Assembly: GCF_030209745.1 (NCBI RefSeq)
Contig: NZ_JARVRJ010000008.1
Coordinates: 1 to 64,000, forward strand
DNA length: 64,000 nt
Source of the DNA: Arthrobacter sp. fls2-241-R2A-200
Lineage (GTDB): Bacteria > Actinomycetota > Actinomycetes > Actinomycetales > Micrococcaceae
Reading direction: 5' to 3'
Under the pieces are notes generated by a model, which saw nothing but the letters and a program-made list of their open reading frames with translations, ran no database searches and was not told where the DNA came from. Of this stretch, positions 19,486 through 29,084 are shown in pieces (within the stretch, counting starts at the first letter, position 1; every line of letters starts with the position of its first letter). The position numbers and the translations under genes were made by a program.

Positions 19486-19828
19486 GGCCACGGGTTCCAG
19501 GGCGCAGTTTCCAGGCCGCAGCGCGTTCACCCGTTGCGACGTAAGTCACAGTAGGGTCAGGGAACGCCAAGCTCAGTTTGTTATGGGCGGGATTCCGCGG
19601 TGAGACCGCAAGTCGGAATGACTACTAGGCAAAACGCCGCGCAGGCAGCGGATCATTCGGCATTACTGAGTGAAGGCACTCATTTGTTCGATTCGGGGGC
19701 CCGCTGGGCCCTGATGTCATAATTAAGTTTGGCAGGTTGAAGCCCAGCGACGCAGCCCAACCTTCGCGGCAGCCACTTTCCTGGCCCCCTGCCGAACGTC
19801 TCCGTGACCCGATGAAAGTGATTTCTTC
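19486..19828 (+). promoter_or_regulatory. Non-coding leader of the amino-acid ABC operon (343 bp)
   Basis: I see no gene here. From left to right it holds a hairpin with ATTCCG (19592-19597) pairing CGGAAT (19614-19619) around an inner CGGT-GAG-ACCG stem; a dyad GGGCCCGCTGGGCCC (19697-19711); an extended -10 TGTCATAAT (19715-19723) just after it; and a leader hairpin AGGTTG (19734-19739) with CAACCT (19759-19764). The dyad sits where a -35 or operator would be. It matches no riboswitch class I know. Confidence 0.45.
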
Positions 19829-20779
19829 ATGAAATTCAAAGCCTTTAAGTGGCTCTCTGCCGCCCCGGTGGCCGCAGCCTTGGTGCTCTCCCTCGCAGCA
19901 TGCGGCGGCGGAGCCTCACAGCCGAGCGGTTCCCCCACCGACGCCCTCGCCGGTAGCGACCAGAAGACCCTTGACAAATTCACCACCGCCAGCGTGACAC
20001 CGTTGGACAAGATCGATAAGTCCAAGCTTGGCCTGATCACCGATGGAACCCTGAGGGTAGGGACGTTGTCTGACGCCCCGCCGAACATCTTCATCGATCC
20101 TTCCGGAAAGTTCACCGGCTACGACAACGAGCTCCTCCGGGCAATCGGCGCCAAGCTCGGACTCAAGGTCGAGTTCGCTTCCACCGACTTCTCGGCTCTC
20201 CTGTCGCAAGTGGCGAACAAGCAGTTCGACGTCGGCTCCTCCTCGATCTCCACCACCGACGCCCGCCGCAAGACAGTCGGGTTCACCAACGGTTACGACT
20301 TTGGCTACATGGCCGTAGTGACCAAGAACGATTCAAAGGTAACCGGCTTCAAAGACCTTAAAGAGGGTCTGCGCATCGGCGTCGTTCAAGGTACGGTCCA
20401 GGACGACTACGTCACCAACACCCTCAAGCTCGAACCGGTCCGCTACCCCGATTACAACACCGTTTACGGCAACGTGAAGAACGGCCAGATCGACGCTTGG
20501 GTCGCACCGTCCCAGCAGGCTGAAGGACAGGTCAAGTCCGGCGACAACACCAAGATCGCCGAGAAGGTTGTCAATACCCAGAACTTCACCGCGTATGCCG
20601 TGAACAAGGACAACCAGCCTTTGATCGATGCCCTGAACTCGGGCTTGGACGCTGTCATCGCGGATGGCACGTGGGCGAAGCTGACGTCCCAGTGGTACAA
20701 GGACCGCCCCACGGCCGCCGAGCAGACTCCCCAAGGCTGGAAGCCGGGCAGCAAGGCCGTCCAGCTCCCCGCCAAGTAA
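19829..20779 (+). CDS. Amino-acid ABC transporter substrate-binding lipoprotein
   Basis: Extracellular solute-binding protein, family 3 (polar amino acid/cystine type). The signal peptide ends in lipobox LAAC with the lipidated Cys at residue 25. The bilobal domain starts around TLRVGTLSDAPPNIF and includes GKFTGYDNELLRAIGAKLG and FDVGSSSISTTDARRKTVGFT, classic for the family. At 316 residues it is full length. First gene of a three-gene importer with the permease 12 bp downstream. The exact ligand (cystine, glutamine or another polar amino acid) cannot be told from the motifs. Confidence 0.88.
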   Translation: MKFKAFKWLSAAPVAAALVLSLAACGGGASQPSGSPTDALAGSDQKTLDKFTTASVTPLDKIDKSKLGLITDGTLRVGTLSDAPPNIFIDPSGKFTGYDNELLRAIGAKLGLKVEFASTDFSALLSQVANKQFDVGSSSISTTDARRKTVGFTNGYDFGYMAVVTKNDSKVTGFKDLKEGLRIGVVQGTVQDDYVTNTLKLEPVRYPDYNTVYGNVKNGQIDAWVAPSQQAEGQVKSGDNTKIAEKVVNTQNFTAYAVNKDNQPLIDALNSGLDAVIADGTWAKLTSQWYKDRPTAAEQTPQGWKPGSKAVQLPAK

Positions 20780-20791
20780 CCCGGACGTTCC

Positions 20792-21556
20792 ATGGATATC
20801 CTCAACCAATTAGCCAAAACCTTCTTCGACTGGGAGGCGATGGGCCAGGTCATCCCCAAGATGTTCACCGTTGGCCTACCCAACACGCTCGTGCTGGCTG
20901 TGATTTCAGGCATCATAGGCACGGCCATTGGCATGGTGCTCGCCCTGATGGGGATTTCCCGGAACGCACCTGCCCGGTGGGTTGCGCGCGTTTACACGGA
21001 CATCCTCCGTGGCCTCCCGCCGGTTCTCACCATCTTGGTGATCGGATTCGGTTTCAGCCCGATCATGAGGCAGCTCACTGGTTCCACGAGCCCCTATCCC
21101 ATGGCCATCGCGGCCTTGTCCTTGATGTCAGGCGCCTACATCGGCGAGATCTTCCGCTCGGGTATCCAGAGCGTGGACAAGGGCCAGCTCGAGGCCACAC
21201 GTGCCTTGGGATTCGGTTACGGTCCTTCGATGCGGCTGGTGGTGGTGCCTCAGGGCATTCGCCGCGTGCTGCCGGCACTTGTCAACCAGTTCATCGCGTT
21301 GATCAAGGAATCGTCCCTGGTGTTCATGCTTGGCTTGTTGGCGTCCGAACGTGAGATCTTCCAGATTGGCAAGGACTCGGCGGCGAACAGCGGAAACCTG
21401 TCTCCATATGTTGCTGCTGCCCTGTTCTACCTGGTTCTGACCGTCCCGCTGACGCATTTCGTGAACTGGATCGACGCCCGCATGCGTGTGGGACGGCCGG
21501 AGAAGAAGGAACCCGATGACGCAGCAGCCGTTGTTGGAAAAGGAGCCCAGTCTTGA
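20792..21556 (+). CDS. Amino-acid ABC transporter permease (HisM/GlnP type)
   Basis: Inner-membrane permease with about five transmembrane helices and the polar-amino-acid permease signature around [46 protein letters not shown] (split here by eye into the RSGI, EA.RALG and PQ..R elements), which contacts the ATPase. Only one permease gene is present, so it probably works as a homodimer. Its stop overlaps the TTG start of the ATPase (TTGA). The charged C-terminal tail follows the last helix. Confidence 0.88.
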   Translation: MDILNQLAKTFFDWEAMGQVIPKMFTVGLPNTLVLAVISGIIGTAIGMVLALMGISRNAPARWVARVYTDILRGLPPVLTILVIGFGFSPIMRQLTGSTSPYPMAIAALSLMSGAYIGEIFRSGIQSVDKGQLEATRALGFGYGPSMRLVVVPQGIRRVLPALVNQFIALIKESSLVFMLGLLASEREIFQIGKDSAANSGNLSPYVAAALFYLVLTVPLTHFVNWIDARMRVGRPEKKEPDDAAAVVGKGAQS

Positions 21557-22290
21557 GTGAATTCACGTCCGGTTCGTTGACGGCCAAGAACATCCACCTC
21601 TCGTTCGGTACCAACCACGTTCTGCGTGGCATCGACCTCCATGTGGAGAAAGGCACGACGGCGTCCGTGATCGGCCCTTCGGGGTCGGGAAAGTCCACGC
21701 TGCTCCGTGTCATGAACCGATTGATTGAGCCTGACCAAGGCGACATTCTGCTTGATGGTCAATCCGTGCTCAAGGACAACCCCGACGAGTTGCGCCGACG
21801 CATCGGCATGGTGTTCCAGCAGTTCAACCTCTTTCCCCATAAGACGGTTGCGGAGAACGTCTCGCTGGCGTTGCGTAAGATCCGCGGCATGTCCAAGGAT
21901 CAGGCCCGGAATGAGGCCCTTGAGCAACTGGACCTCGTCGGGCTGAAGCACAAGGCCGACGCGCGGCCGGCCACGTTGTCCGGGGGTCAACAGCAACGTG
22001 TAGCCATCGCGCGTGCCTTGGCGATGCGGCCGGAGGTCATGTTCTTTGACGAAGCGACCTCGGCATTGGATCCGGAACTCGTCAAAGGCGTCCTGGCCCT
22101 CATGACCGACCTTGCCAAAGGCGGAATGACCATGGTGGTAGTGACGCATGAGATGGGCTTCTCACGCAACGTGTCCGACGTCGTAACGTTCATGGATGCC
22201 GGCGTCGTAGTGGAATCCGGTCCGCCGGAACAGCTGTTCAACAGCCCGCGGACAGAACGGCTTCAAGGATTCCTGTCGGACGTGCTTTAG
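21553..22290 (+). CDS. Amino-acid ABC transporter ATP-binding protein (GlnQ type)
   Basis: Cytoplasmic ATPase energising the importer. Walker A is GPSGSGKST (residues 41-49), the Q-loop lies in [13 protein letters not shown], the signature is LSGGQQQR, Walker B is [12 protein letters not shown], and the H-switch is [11 protein letters not shown]. It starts with TTG at 21553, overlapping the permease stop, with AAAGGAG about 8 nt before. The gene ends 15 bp before a strong terminator, closing the operon. Confidence 0.9.
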   Translation: MSEFTSGSLTAKNIHLSFGTNHVLRGIDLHVEKGTTASVIGPSGSGKSTLLRVMNRLIEPDQGDILLDGQSVLKDNPDELRRRIGMVFQQFNLFPHKTVAENVSLALRKIRGMSKDQARNEALEQLDLVGLKHKADARPATLSGGQQQRVAIARALAMRPEVMFFDEATSALDPELVKGVLALMTDLAKGGMTMVVVTHEMGFSRNVSDVVTFMDAGVVVESGPPEQLFNSPRTERLQGFLSDVL

Positions 22291-22305
22291 GGTAAATCCA
22301 ACCAC

Positions 22306-22372
22306 GCAGCAGGCCCCGCCACCCCAACGCTTCACGTATGTGAGCTTTGGAGGGCGGGGCCTGCTGCTTTTT
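22306..22372 (+). terminator. Strong rho-independent terminator of the ABC operon
   Basis: A perfect 15-bp stem (GCAGCAGGCCCCGCC at 22306-22320 with its complement at 22353-22367) is followed directly by TTTTT. The long loop may form a second small stem. It separates the importer from the convergent GH3 gene ending at 22382; without a T-run on the other strand it should mainly stop plus-strand transcription. Confidence 0.92.
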
Positions 22373-22381
22373 CCGGAGAGC

Positions 22382-23707
22382 CTATTTACCTGATTTCACG
22401 CGCAGCACCGTCAACGCCGCGGCGTCCACCTTTGCCCGGAACGCGGGATCGGCCTGGGCCCTCTGCACCACCGCTTGCTGCATGACCGGGATGCTGGAGG
22501 GCTCGGCGCAGACCAGCATGGTTCCACCTGCACCGAAGAACTTCAGGGCGCGATCAGCCACGCCCCACGGCCTCAGCTGCCCCGCGCTGCACAAATCATC
22601 GGATAGGACGATCCCGGTAAATCCGGCATCGCCGCGGAGCATAGTTTGGATGATGTCCGGGGAGAAAGGAGCGATGTTGGCTGGGTCAATGCGGTCGTAG
22701 TAGGCGTTGGAAAGCATGACCCACTGGGCCCCGGAGGTGATCGCAGCGTTGAAAGGAGCGAGATCGGGATCCGTACGCGTGGTTACCGAATCATGGACGT
22801 TGCTGCTGACATCGGTGTTGGGTACCACCCTTCCCAGCCCTGGGTAGTGCTTGACCACCGGCATGACTCCTGCGTCCTTCATGCCCTGGGCAAAGGCGTT
22901 TCCCAGTCCGGAAACCTGTGACGGATCGAAGCCGTATTCCCTTTGGAAGTGCCCAATAGGCGCGTTCGACGGGGCAAAGTCCGGACTGGTAACAGTGTCC
23001 AGGACCGGAGCGAGGTTCACGTTCACCCCAACGCCGCGAAGCTCCTTGCCCCAGACGGCCGCGTTTGACCTGAGCTTCGCCGGGCCGGCCCCTGCTTGCC
23101 CCAACGCTGGCGGCATGGTGGAGAAGCCGGGACCGGAAAGAACCTGAACCAAGCCGCCTTCCTGGTCGGTGGCGACGAAGAGCGGCAGCCCTCCTGTTGT
23201 GTCAGTGCCGACAGTGCCGGTCAAGGAGGAGACAACCGAAGCAGCGGCGGCCGCGCCGGCAGTGCTGCGACCGCTCAGATACACATTGCCCACGTGGTAG
23301 CGCTTCAGGGCATCGAAGGTTGCCGGGTCGGGGCCCGTGGCTTTGGCTGCCACCATGAAAAGTTGGCCCACCCGTTGCTCGAGGCTCAAGGCGGCGAGGT
23401 GTTGCTCCGCCACAGTGGGCGTGCTTGGCGGCGGAGCCACAGGGGCCACCGGCGCAGGGGTCGACGGGGCGGCAGATGGCGTTGAACTAACCGTCGGCGT
23501 AGCGCTTGGCGACGCCGGCGGGGTGCTGCTTGAGCCCGTTGAGGAGCGGACCTCCGACGGCGACTGGCCGGGTTTATCGGGGCTGCTTGAACATCCCGTA
23601 GCCATCGCCAAAAGGACACCAGCTGCAGCGACTCTCACGCCAAGGGAAGCAATGGACATGGTCTTGAGCATGGTAAACCGTGAATTTCGTTGGGGTCGGG
23701 TTTCCAC
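22382..23707 (-). CDS. Glycoside hydrolase family 3 lipoprotein, beta-N-acetylhexosaminidase-like (NagZ type)
   Basis: Secreted GH3 enzyme probably acting on cell-wall amino sugars. The signal peptide (SIASLGVRVAAAGVLLAMATGC) ends in a lipobox, followed by a long Ser/Pro/Ala linker and then the TIM barrel. VKHYPGLGRV matches the NagZ KHFPGHG loop, and IVLSDDLCSAG holds the nucleophile Asp; the usual DSH is loosened to TDVSSNVHD. The protein is exported, unlike cytoplasmic NagZ of Gram-negatives. The start is uncertain: GTG 23707, ATG 23671 or ATG 23659; the two ATGs fit the signal peptide better. Faces the ABC operon terminator. Confidence 0.82.
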   Translation of the reverse strand: METRPQRNSRFTMLKTMSIASLGVRVAAAGVLLAMATGCSSSPDKPGQSPSEVRSSTGSSSTPPASPSATPTVSSTPSAAPSTPAPVAPVAPPPSTPTVAEQHLAALSLEQRVGQLFMVAAKATGPDPATFDALKRYHVGNVYLSGRSTAGAAAAASVVSSLTGTVGTDTTGGLPLFVATDQEGGLVQVLSGPGFSTMPPALGQAGAGPAKLRSNAAVWGKELRGVGVNVNLAPVLDTVTSPDFAPSNAPIGHFQREYGFDPSQVSGLGNAFAQGMKDAGVMPVVKHYPGLGRVVPNTDVSSNVHDSVTTRTDPDLAPFNAAITSGAQWVMLSNAYYDRIDPANIAPFSPDIIQTMLRGDAGFTGIVLSDDLCSAGQLRPWGVADRALKFFGAGGTMLVCAEPSSIPVMQQAVVQRAQADPAFRAKVDAAALTVLRVKSGK

Positions 23708-23783
23708 CTACGAGCCTACCCCCCGGGAACCGAAGCTGCCCCGGGCAGGGCCGGATCAGCCGGTGCCCGGGGCGAGGAGAAGG

Positions 23784-25103
23784 CTACGCAGTGGCGGCCG
23801 CAGCAGCCTGTGCCGCCGCCGGCAAAGCTTCGACGATGCGGTTCATCGCAGCGTCGTCATGGGCGGCTGAGAGGAACCAGGCTTCGAAAACCGACGGAGG
23901 GAGGTAAACACCCGAGTCCAGCATGGAGTGGAAGAACGGCGCGTACCGGAACGTCTCCTGGGCCTGCGCATCATCGTAGTTGTGCACACCGTGGGTGGAC
24001 GTGCCGAAGGCCACTGAGAAGAGGTTCCCGGCCCGCTGGATGGAGTGGTCCACTCCTGCCGCGTCGAGTGCGCCGGTCAGGGCGTCGGCGAGTTCCACGG
24101 AGCGGGCATCGACGAAATCGTAGACCTCCGGCGTGGCATGCGTGAGGGTCGCCACTCCCGCGGCCATGGCCACCGGGTTCCCTGACAACGTACCTGCTTG
24201 GTACACAGGGCCCACGGGCGCGAGGTAGTCCATGACGTCGGCACGGCCGCCAAGTGCCGCCGTCGGCATTCCGCCGCCGATGACCTTGCCGAAGGTGAGC
24301 AGGTCAGGAGTCCACCCTTCCTGGCGGCCGGTCAGGCCCCAGTAGCCCGCATAGCCGGTACGGAATCCGGTGAGGACCTCGTCCAGGATGAGGAGGGCGC
24401 CGTGTTCGGTGGTAATCCGGGAGAGGCAGGCGTTGAACCCGTCCCCCGGTGTCACCACACCCATGTTGGCCGGAGCGGCCTCAGTGATCACGGCAGCGAT
24501 GTTGCTCCCGTGCGTGGCGAAGGCGGCCTCGACGGCAGCGAGATCGTTGTACGGCAGTACAAGGGTTTCAGCTGCGGTGGCTTCCGTAACGCCGGCCGAA
24601 CCGGGCAGCGCCAGGGTGGCCACGCCTGAGCCTGCCGCTGCGAGGAGTCCGTCAAGGTGGCCGTGGTAGCAGCCCGCGAACTTGATGATGAGGTTGCGGC
24701 CCGTGAACCCGCGGGCCAAACGTACCGCCGTCATGGTTGCCTCGGTGCCGGTGGAGACCATGCGAAGGCGCTCGACGGCGGCGACGCGCTCCTTGACGAT
24801 GGCGGCGAGGTTGGCCTCGTCCGGGGTGGAAGCTCCGAAGGAAAGGCCCCGGTCCACGGCTGCGTGCACGGCGTCGAGCACGGCAGGGTGTGCGTGGCCA
24901 AGCAACGCGGGCCCCCACGAACACACGAGGTCCACGTAGTCCTTGCCGTCCGCGTCGGTGAGGTAGGCGCCCTTGGCCGAAACCATGAACTTCGGAGTAC
25001 CGCCCACTGATCCGAACGCACGGACCGGGGAGTTCACGCCGCCGGGCATCAGGGACCGGGCGCGGTCGAACAGCTGATCGGAGACAGGGGTGTTTGAAGT
25101 CAT
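23784..25103 (-). CDS. hemL: Glutamate-1-semialdehyde 2,1-aminomutase
   Basis: PLP enzyme converting glutamate-1-semialdehyde to 5-aminolevulinate, the second step of the C5 heme route after HemA. The PLP lysine is K273 in [38 protein letters not shown] and [11 protein letters not shown] are the other class-III aminotransferase landmarks. N-terminal [10 protein letters not shown] is typical of HemL and not of ordinary aminotransferases. Full length at 439 residues, with AGGAA before the ATG. Last gene of the minus-strand heme cluster, 67 bp after the LLM gene. Confidence 0.95.
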   Translation of the reverse strand: MTSNTPVSDQLFDRARSLMPGGVNSPVRAFGSVGGTPKFMVSAKGAYLTDADGKDYVDLVCSWGPALLGHAHPAVLDAVHAAVDRGLSFGASTPDEANLAAIVKERVAAVERLRMVSTGTEATMTAVRLARGFTGRNLIIKFAGCYHGHLDGLLAAAGSGVATLALPGSAGVTEATAAETLVLPYNDLAAVEAAFATHGSNIAAVITEAAPANMGVVTPGDGFNACLSRITTEHGALLILDEVLTGFRTGYAGYWGLTGRQEGWTPDLLTFGKVIGGGMPTAALGGRADVMDYLAPVGPVYQAGTLSGNPVAMAAGVATLTHATPEVYDFVDARSVELADALTGALDAAGVDHSIQRAGNLFSVAFGTSTHGVHNYDDAQAQETFRYAPFFHSMLDSGVYLPPSVFEAWFLSAAHDDAAMNRIVEALPAAAQAAAAATA

Positions 25104-25170
25104 GGTTCCTATTCTTTCAGTGATTCAGGAGCAATACGGCCAGTGGCAGAACCACCGGGCAGCGCCGTGA

Positions 25171-26247
25171 CTAGGCTGCGGCCAGTAACTCGGCAACCCG
25201 AGGCGCCACTTCGGTGCCGTATAGCTCTATGCACCGCATCATGGATTGATGTGGCAGTGTGCCGTTGCTGTATTTGAGGTCGAAGCGGTCCACTCCGAGG
25301 TTGCGCTTGAGCAAGGCAATCTTTTGGGCGACCGTTTCGGGAGATCCCACGTAGAGGGCACCCTCGGGGCCACACATTGCATCGAACTCGCCGCGGTTGC
25401 CCGGGCCCCAGCCGCGCTCCGCGCCGATCCTGTTGCGTTGGGCGAGCCAGTGCGGGAATAGTTCCTCGCGGGCGGCCTCATCGGTGTCCGAAATGAATCC
25501 TGGGGAGTGGGTGGCAATTTGCCTCATCGGGTGGCCGTACTTTGCCATCGCGTCCCGGTAAAGGTTTACCAGCGGGGCGAACCGGCGCGGCTCCCCTCCG
25601 ATGATCGCGAAGATGATCGGATAGCCATATTCGGCGCAGCGCAGCACGGATTCGGGCGTCCCTCCCACGCCGATCCACGCTGGCAGTAGATGGTGCTGCA
25701 GCCGCGGATACACCTGGAGCCCGCTCACGTTGGGACGGGTCCGCCCTTCCCAGTGGATGGGCTTTTGGGCCCGCACTTTGTCGAAGAGTTCCAGCTTTTC
25801 CTCGAACAAGACCTCATAATCGGCCAGGTCCAGGCCAAAAAGCGGAAACGACTCCACGAACGAGCCCCTGCCAAGCATCACTTCGGCCCGGCCGTTGGAC
25901 AACGCATCCACCGTGGCAAACCGTTGGAAGACGCGGATGGGGTCATCCGAGCTCAGCACCGTCACGGCGGAGCCCAGCCGGATCCGGGACGTCACCGCAG
26001 CGGCGGCGGCAAGGAAGACCTCAGGCGCGGACACCGCGAAATCGCGGCGGTGGTGCTCCCCCACGCCAAAAGCGTGGATTCCGACGGCGTCGGCCAACTT
26101 GGCTTCTTCCAGCAACTCACGCAGTACTTGCGCGTGCTCCTTCAGGTTCCCGTCGGCGTCGAGCCCTGCGTCACCGAAAGTGTTCACTCCAAGCAGGATC
26201 CGGTTGGCACCAACGGGGGCCGAAGGATCGGTGGGTACGGCGCTCAT
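25171..26247 (-). CDS. LLM-class flavin-dependent oxidoreductase (luciferase-like)
   Basis: Bacterial luciferase-like monooxygenase fold, F420- or FMN-dependent. Seen: LLGVNTFGDAG at the start, FGVGEHHRRDFAVSAPEVFLAAAAAVTSRIRLGSAV (the EHH and strand/helix pattern of the family), and GRGSFVESFPLFG. I start at the ATG at 26247, which shares its A with the hemB stop (TGATG) and has AAGGAG 6 nt upstream, so it is coupled to hemB. Function in heme synthesis is not known; co-transcription suggests a link but substrate and cofactor are open. 358 residues. Confidence 0.82.
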   Translation of the reverse strand: MSAVPTDPSAPVGANRILLGVNTFGDAGLDADGNLKEHAQVLRELLEEAKLADAVGIHAFGVGEHHRRDFAVSAPEVFLAAAAAVTSRIRLGSAVTVLSSDDPIRVFQRFATVDALSNGRAEVMLGRGSFVESFPLFGLDLADYEVLFEEKLELFDKVRAQKPIHWEGRTRPNVSGLQVYPRLQHHLLPAWIGVGGTPESVLRCAEYGYPIIFAIIGGEPRRFAPLVNLYRDAMAKYGHPMRQIATHSPGFISDTDEAAREELFPHWLAQRNRIGAERGWGPGNRGEFDAMCGPEGALYVGSPETVAQKIALLKRNLGVDRFDLKYSNGTLPHQSMMRCIELYGTEVAPRVAELLAAA

Positions 26248-27227
26248 CAGGACTCCTTCAGCCAACCTGCCAATTCGGTGGCCCAGTAGGTAAGGATGTT
26301 ATCCGCTCCGGCCCGTTTGATCCCGAGCACGGACTCAGTGATCGCGCCGCGCCGGTCGATCCAGCCGTTGGCGGCTGCCGCTTCGATCATGGCGTACTCA
26401 CCTGAGATCTGGTAGGCCGCGACAGGCACAGGGCTCATGGCGGCAACGTCGGCCAGGATATCCAGGTAGCTCATGGCCGGCTTGACCATGACCATGTCCG
26501 CACCTTCCTCAAGGTCCAGCTCAACTTCCAGGATGGCCTCGCGACGGTTGGCCGCATCCATCTGGTACGTCCGCCGGTCCCCCTTCAATTGGGAGTCAAC
26601 GGCTTCGCGGAACGGCCCGTAAAAAGCGGACGCGTACTTTGCCGCGTAGGCCACGACTGCCGTGTTCTTGTGCCCGGACTCTTCCAGGGCCTGGCGGATC
26701 ACGGCGATCTGTCCGTCCATCATGCCCGAAGGCCCCAGGACATGCGCACCGGCATCAGCCTGGGCCACAGCCATCTGTCCGTAGATGGCGAGCGTGGCAT
26801 CGTTATCCACATATCCGTCATCATCCAAGACTCCGCAGTGGCCGTGATCGGTAAATTCGTCAAGACAAACATCACTCATCACCACCAGGTCGTCGCCCAC
26901 TTCGGCCCTGACATCGCGGATGGCCTTGTTCAGGACGCCGTCCGGGTCAAGCGAAGCGGTTCCCCGCGCGTCGCGTACTGCAGGTACACCGAACAGCATG
27001 ATGCCACCGACACCCAGCTCCACGGCCTCAGCAGCCGCCCGCTTCAACGACTCCGTGGTGTGTTGGACAACGCCGGGCATGGAACTGATGGGACTGGGCT
27101 CGGTGAGGCCCTCGCGGATGAAGGCAGGGAGGATCAGGTCTGCCGGCGCGAGGCGGTTTTCGGCAATGAGCCGCCGCATGGCCGGTGTTGTGCGCAGGCG
27201 GCGGGGGCGGTGGTTCGGAAAGCTCAT
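26247..27227 (-). CDS. hemB: Porphobilinogen synthase (5-aminolevulinate dehydratase)
   Basis: Condenses two 5-aminolevulinate molecules into porphobilinogen. Schiff-base lysines are K197 ([14 protein letters not shown]) and K249 ([12 protein letters not shown]). The metal loop reads [15 protein letters not shown]121 and C131 are kept but the middle zinc ligand is D123, so this is not the full three-Cys zinc site. Full length at 326 residues. ATG overlaps the hemD stop as ATGA, and the gene is coupled to the LLM gene behind it. Confidence 0.95.
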   Translation of the reverse strand: MSFPNHRPRRLRTTPAMRRLIAENRLAPADLILPAFIREGLTEPSPISSMPGVVQHTTESLKRAAAEAVELGVGGIMLFGVPAVRDARGTASLDPDGVLNKAIRDVRAEVGDDLVVMSDVCLDEFTDHGHCGVLDDDGYVDNDATLAIYGQMAVAQADAGAHVLGPSGMMDGQIAVIRQALEESGHKNTAVVAYAAKYASAFYGPFREAVDSQLKGDRRTYQMDAANRREAILEVELDLEEGADMVMVKPAMSYLDILADVAAMSPVPVAAYQISGEYAMIEAAAANGWIDRRGAITESVLGIKRAGADNILTYWATELAGWLKES

Positions 27228-28066
27228 GGCAGGTTCCCTTCGTTGGCGAAAACAGATTCGAGGGCGGACACGATGCCGTCCGGAGTTGGTTGTGGGGCGA
27301 TGGCCGCAACAGTGATGCCCAGCGCGGAGGCCGCTGCCGCCGTCGGAGGTCCTATCGCGATGAAGCAGCAGCCAGCCAGCTGGGGAAAAAGGCCGGCGAT
27401 GCGACGCACGGCGCTGGGCGACGCAGCTACAACAGCATCTATCCTTCCGGCCTCGAGCTCGTGACCAACCTCCAGCGGCGTGAGGACAAGGGTACTTGTT
27501 TCGGAAGGCACGACGCCGGCCGGCAGCTCAGCGGTCAGGCGCCGTTCCTCGCTCGCCGGGAAATCGACGGTGTGGTACGCGGTGACGGCGGTGACGTCCG
27601 CGCCCCGTGCTGCCAATCCCTGCCGAAGGCCCGGTGCGGCGAGGTCGGCCTGCGGCAGGAAGACCCGTGCCGGTGCAGGATCCCACAGGGCAAGCAGGCC
27701 CTCGGCGGATTGGGTCTCCGAGGGCGCCAAAGCAACCCGGAGGCCGACTGATTCGAGGACGCGTTGGGTCGAGGCACCAACGGTGGCCACCTGGGTTCCA
27801 GCGGGAATAAGGTCGACCAGGGCGGCGCCGCGTCCCGCCGCGTTCTCCATCAGCGCACGCACCGTGGTGCTGCTGCTGACCACCAGCCAGTCAAAGCCGC
27901 CGGCGGCAAGCGCGTCCATGGCGGCGTCCAGGGATGCTTGGTCTTGGGCCCGCTCGAAGTCGATCAGTGGCAGCAGCAGGGGCTCCGCGCCCAGGTTTCC
28001 GAGGAGCGAAGCCAGGGGCTTGGCCCGGTCGGCGGTCCTGGTGATCAGGATGCGCCGACCGGTCAC
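27224..28066 (-). CDS. hemD: Uroporphyrinogen-III synthase
   Basis: Cyclises hydroxymethylbilane to uroporphyrinogen III with inversion of ring D. HemD is poorly conserved; recognition here rests on the start [20 protein letters not shown], the [14 protein letters not shown] motif, the two-lobed pattern, and position between hemC and hemB. I take the GTG at 28066 (VTGRRIL), 19 bp after the hemC stop. A longer in-frame version reaching 28174 would run through the end of hemC and reads as non-coding (Trp/Arg/Cys-rich). 280 residues. Stop overlaps hemB. Confidence 0.88.
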   Translation of the reverse strand: MTGRRILITRTADRAKPLASLLGNLGAEPLLLPLIDFERAQDQASLDAAMDALAAGGFDWLVVSSSTTVRALMENAAGRGAALVDLIPAGTQVATVGASTQRVLESVGLRVALAPSETQSAEGLLALWDPAPARVFLPQADLAAPGLRQGLAARGADVTAVTAYHTVDFPASEERRLTAELPAGVVPSETSTLVLTPLEVGHELEAGRIDAVVAASPSAVRRIAGLFPQLAGCCFIAIGPPTAAAASALGITVAAIAPQPTPDGIVSALESVFANEGNLP

Positions 28067-28085
28067 AGCTGAGGTAGCCGAAGGC

Positions 28086-29084
28086 TTAGGAAGCGGCAAG
28101 ATCCGCGATCTCCGCGGCACCTGCCGCCAGCAGCAATTCCGCCACTTCGATGCCCAGCAACGTCGCGCCCACAACTGTCAGGCCGTCTGTCGCCTTCTTT
28201 TCACGCACGATCTTGGTGCCGTCCACGGCGCACACGGCCGCTTCCAAGTGCAGCATGCTGCCCTTACGGAACGCATAGGCGCCCACGGGGGCCGCGCACC
28301 CCGCTTCAAGCCTGGCAAGCACTGCGCGTTCGGCCGTGACGGCCAGCCGGGTGTCGTCGTCGTTCAGTGCGGCCAGGGCCTGGGCCAACACACCATTGGA
28401 GCCCTCGGTGGATCCTGCTTGGGGCGGTGCGTCTACGGTGCGGCACTCGATGGCGAGCGCGCCTTGACCGGGCGCGGGCAGCATGAGATCAGTACCGAAG
28501 AACTCGCTCACGGTGTCCAAGCGGTCCATTCGCTCCAGTCCCGCAGCGGCGAGGACCACGGCGTCGAGGTCGCAGGACTTGCCGGGAACAACCTCAGCCG
28601 TGGTGTTTCCGGGCAGCCCCGGGACGCGTCCCAGACGCGTATCCACGTTGCCGCGGATATCGAGGACTTCAATGTCCGGGCGCGCGGCTCTCAGCTGGGC
28701 TGCCCGGCGTGGAGAACCTGTGCCCACCTTCGCTCCGCCCGGGAGTTCAGCGAGCGTCATGCCATCGCGTGCGCACAGCACGTCCCTGACATCCACACGC
28801 TTGGGCGTTGCAGCAATACTCAACCCGGGTGCGGCCCCGGTTGGGAGATCCTTGAGGGAGTGCACGGCAACATCGCAGGTCTCAGCCAACAACGCGTCAC
28901 GCAAAGCCGCTACAAACACGCCGGTGCCTCCCATCTGGGAGAGGGAGCCGGTTTTGACGTCGCCCTCGGTCCTGATGTGCACCAGGTCTACCGGGAAGCC
29001 ACCAACAGCTGCCAACTTATCGGCGGTCTGCTGCGTCTGCGTCAAAGCCAGTTTGCTGGCCCTGGTGCCGATGCGAACGGTCAC
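28086..29084 (-). CDS. hemC: Hydroxymethylbilane synthase (porphobilinogen deaminase)
   Basis: Polymerises four porphobilinogens on a dipyrromethane cofactor. Cofactor-binding Cys is C263 in LEAGCAAPVGA; catalytic Asp region VHSLKDLPT and Arg-rich GSPRRAAQL are present. GTG start at 29084 overlaps the ferrochelatase stop as GTGA and gives VTVRIGTRASKLAL, the normal N-terminus; the frame stays open to 29351, but that extension is antisense-like sequence within cpfC. 332 residues. Confidence 0.95.
   Translation of the reverse strand: MTVRIGTRASKLALTQTQQTADKLAAVGGFPVDLVHIRTEGDVKTGSLSQMGGTGVFVAALRDALLAETCDVAVHSLKDLPTGAAPGLSIAATPKRVDVRDVLCARDGMTLAELPGGAKVGTGSPRRAAQLRAARPDIEVLDIRGNVDTRLGRVPGLPGNTTAEVVPGKSCDLDAVVLAAAGLERMDRLDTVSEFFGTDLMLPAPGQGALAIECRTVDAPPQAGSTEGSNGVLAQALAALNDDDTRLAVTAERAVLARLEAGCAAPVGAYAFRKGSMLHLEAAVCAVDGTKIVREKKATDGLTVVGATLLGIEVAELLLAAGAAEIADLAAS

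Noticed and set aside
19486..19828. SAM or cystine-related riboswitch
   Set aside because: I could not find the conserved core of any SAM class; only simple hairpins and a DNA-type dyad are visible.
28067..28174. N-terminal extension of HemD
   Set aside because: Lies within the end of hemC and reads as Trp/Cys/Arg-rich sequence with no homology to HemD.
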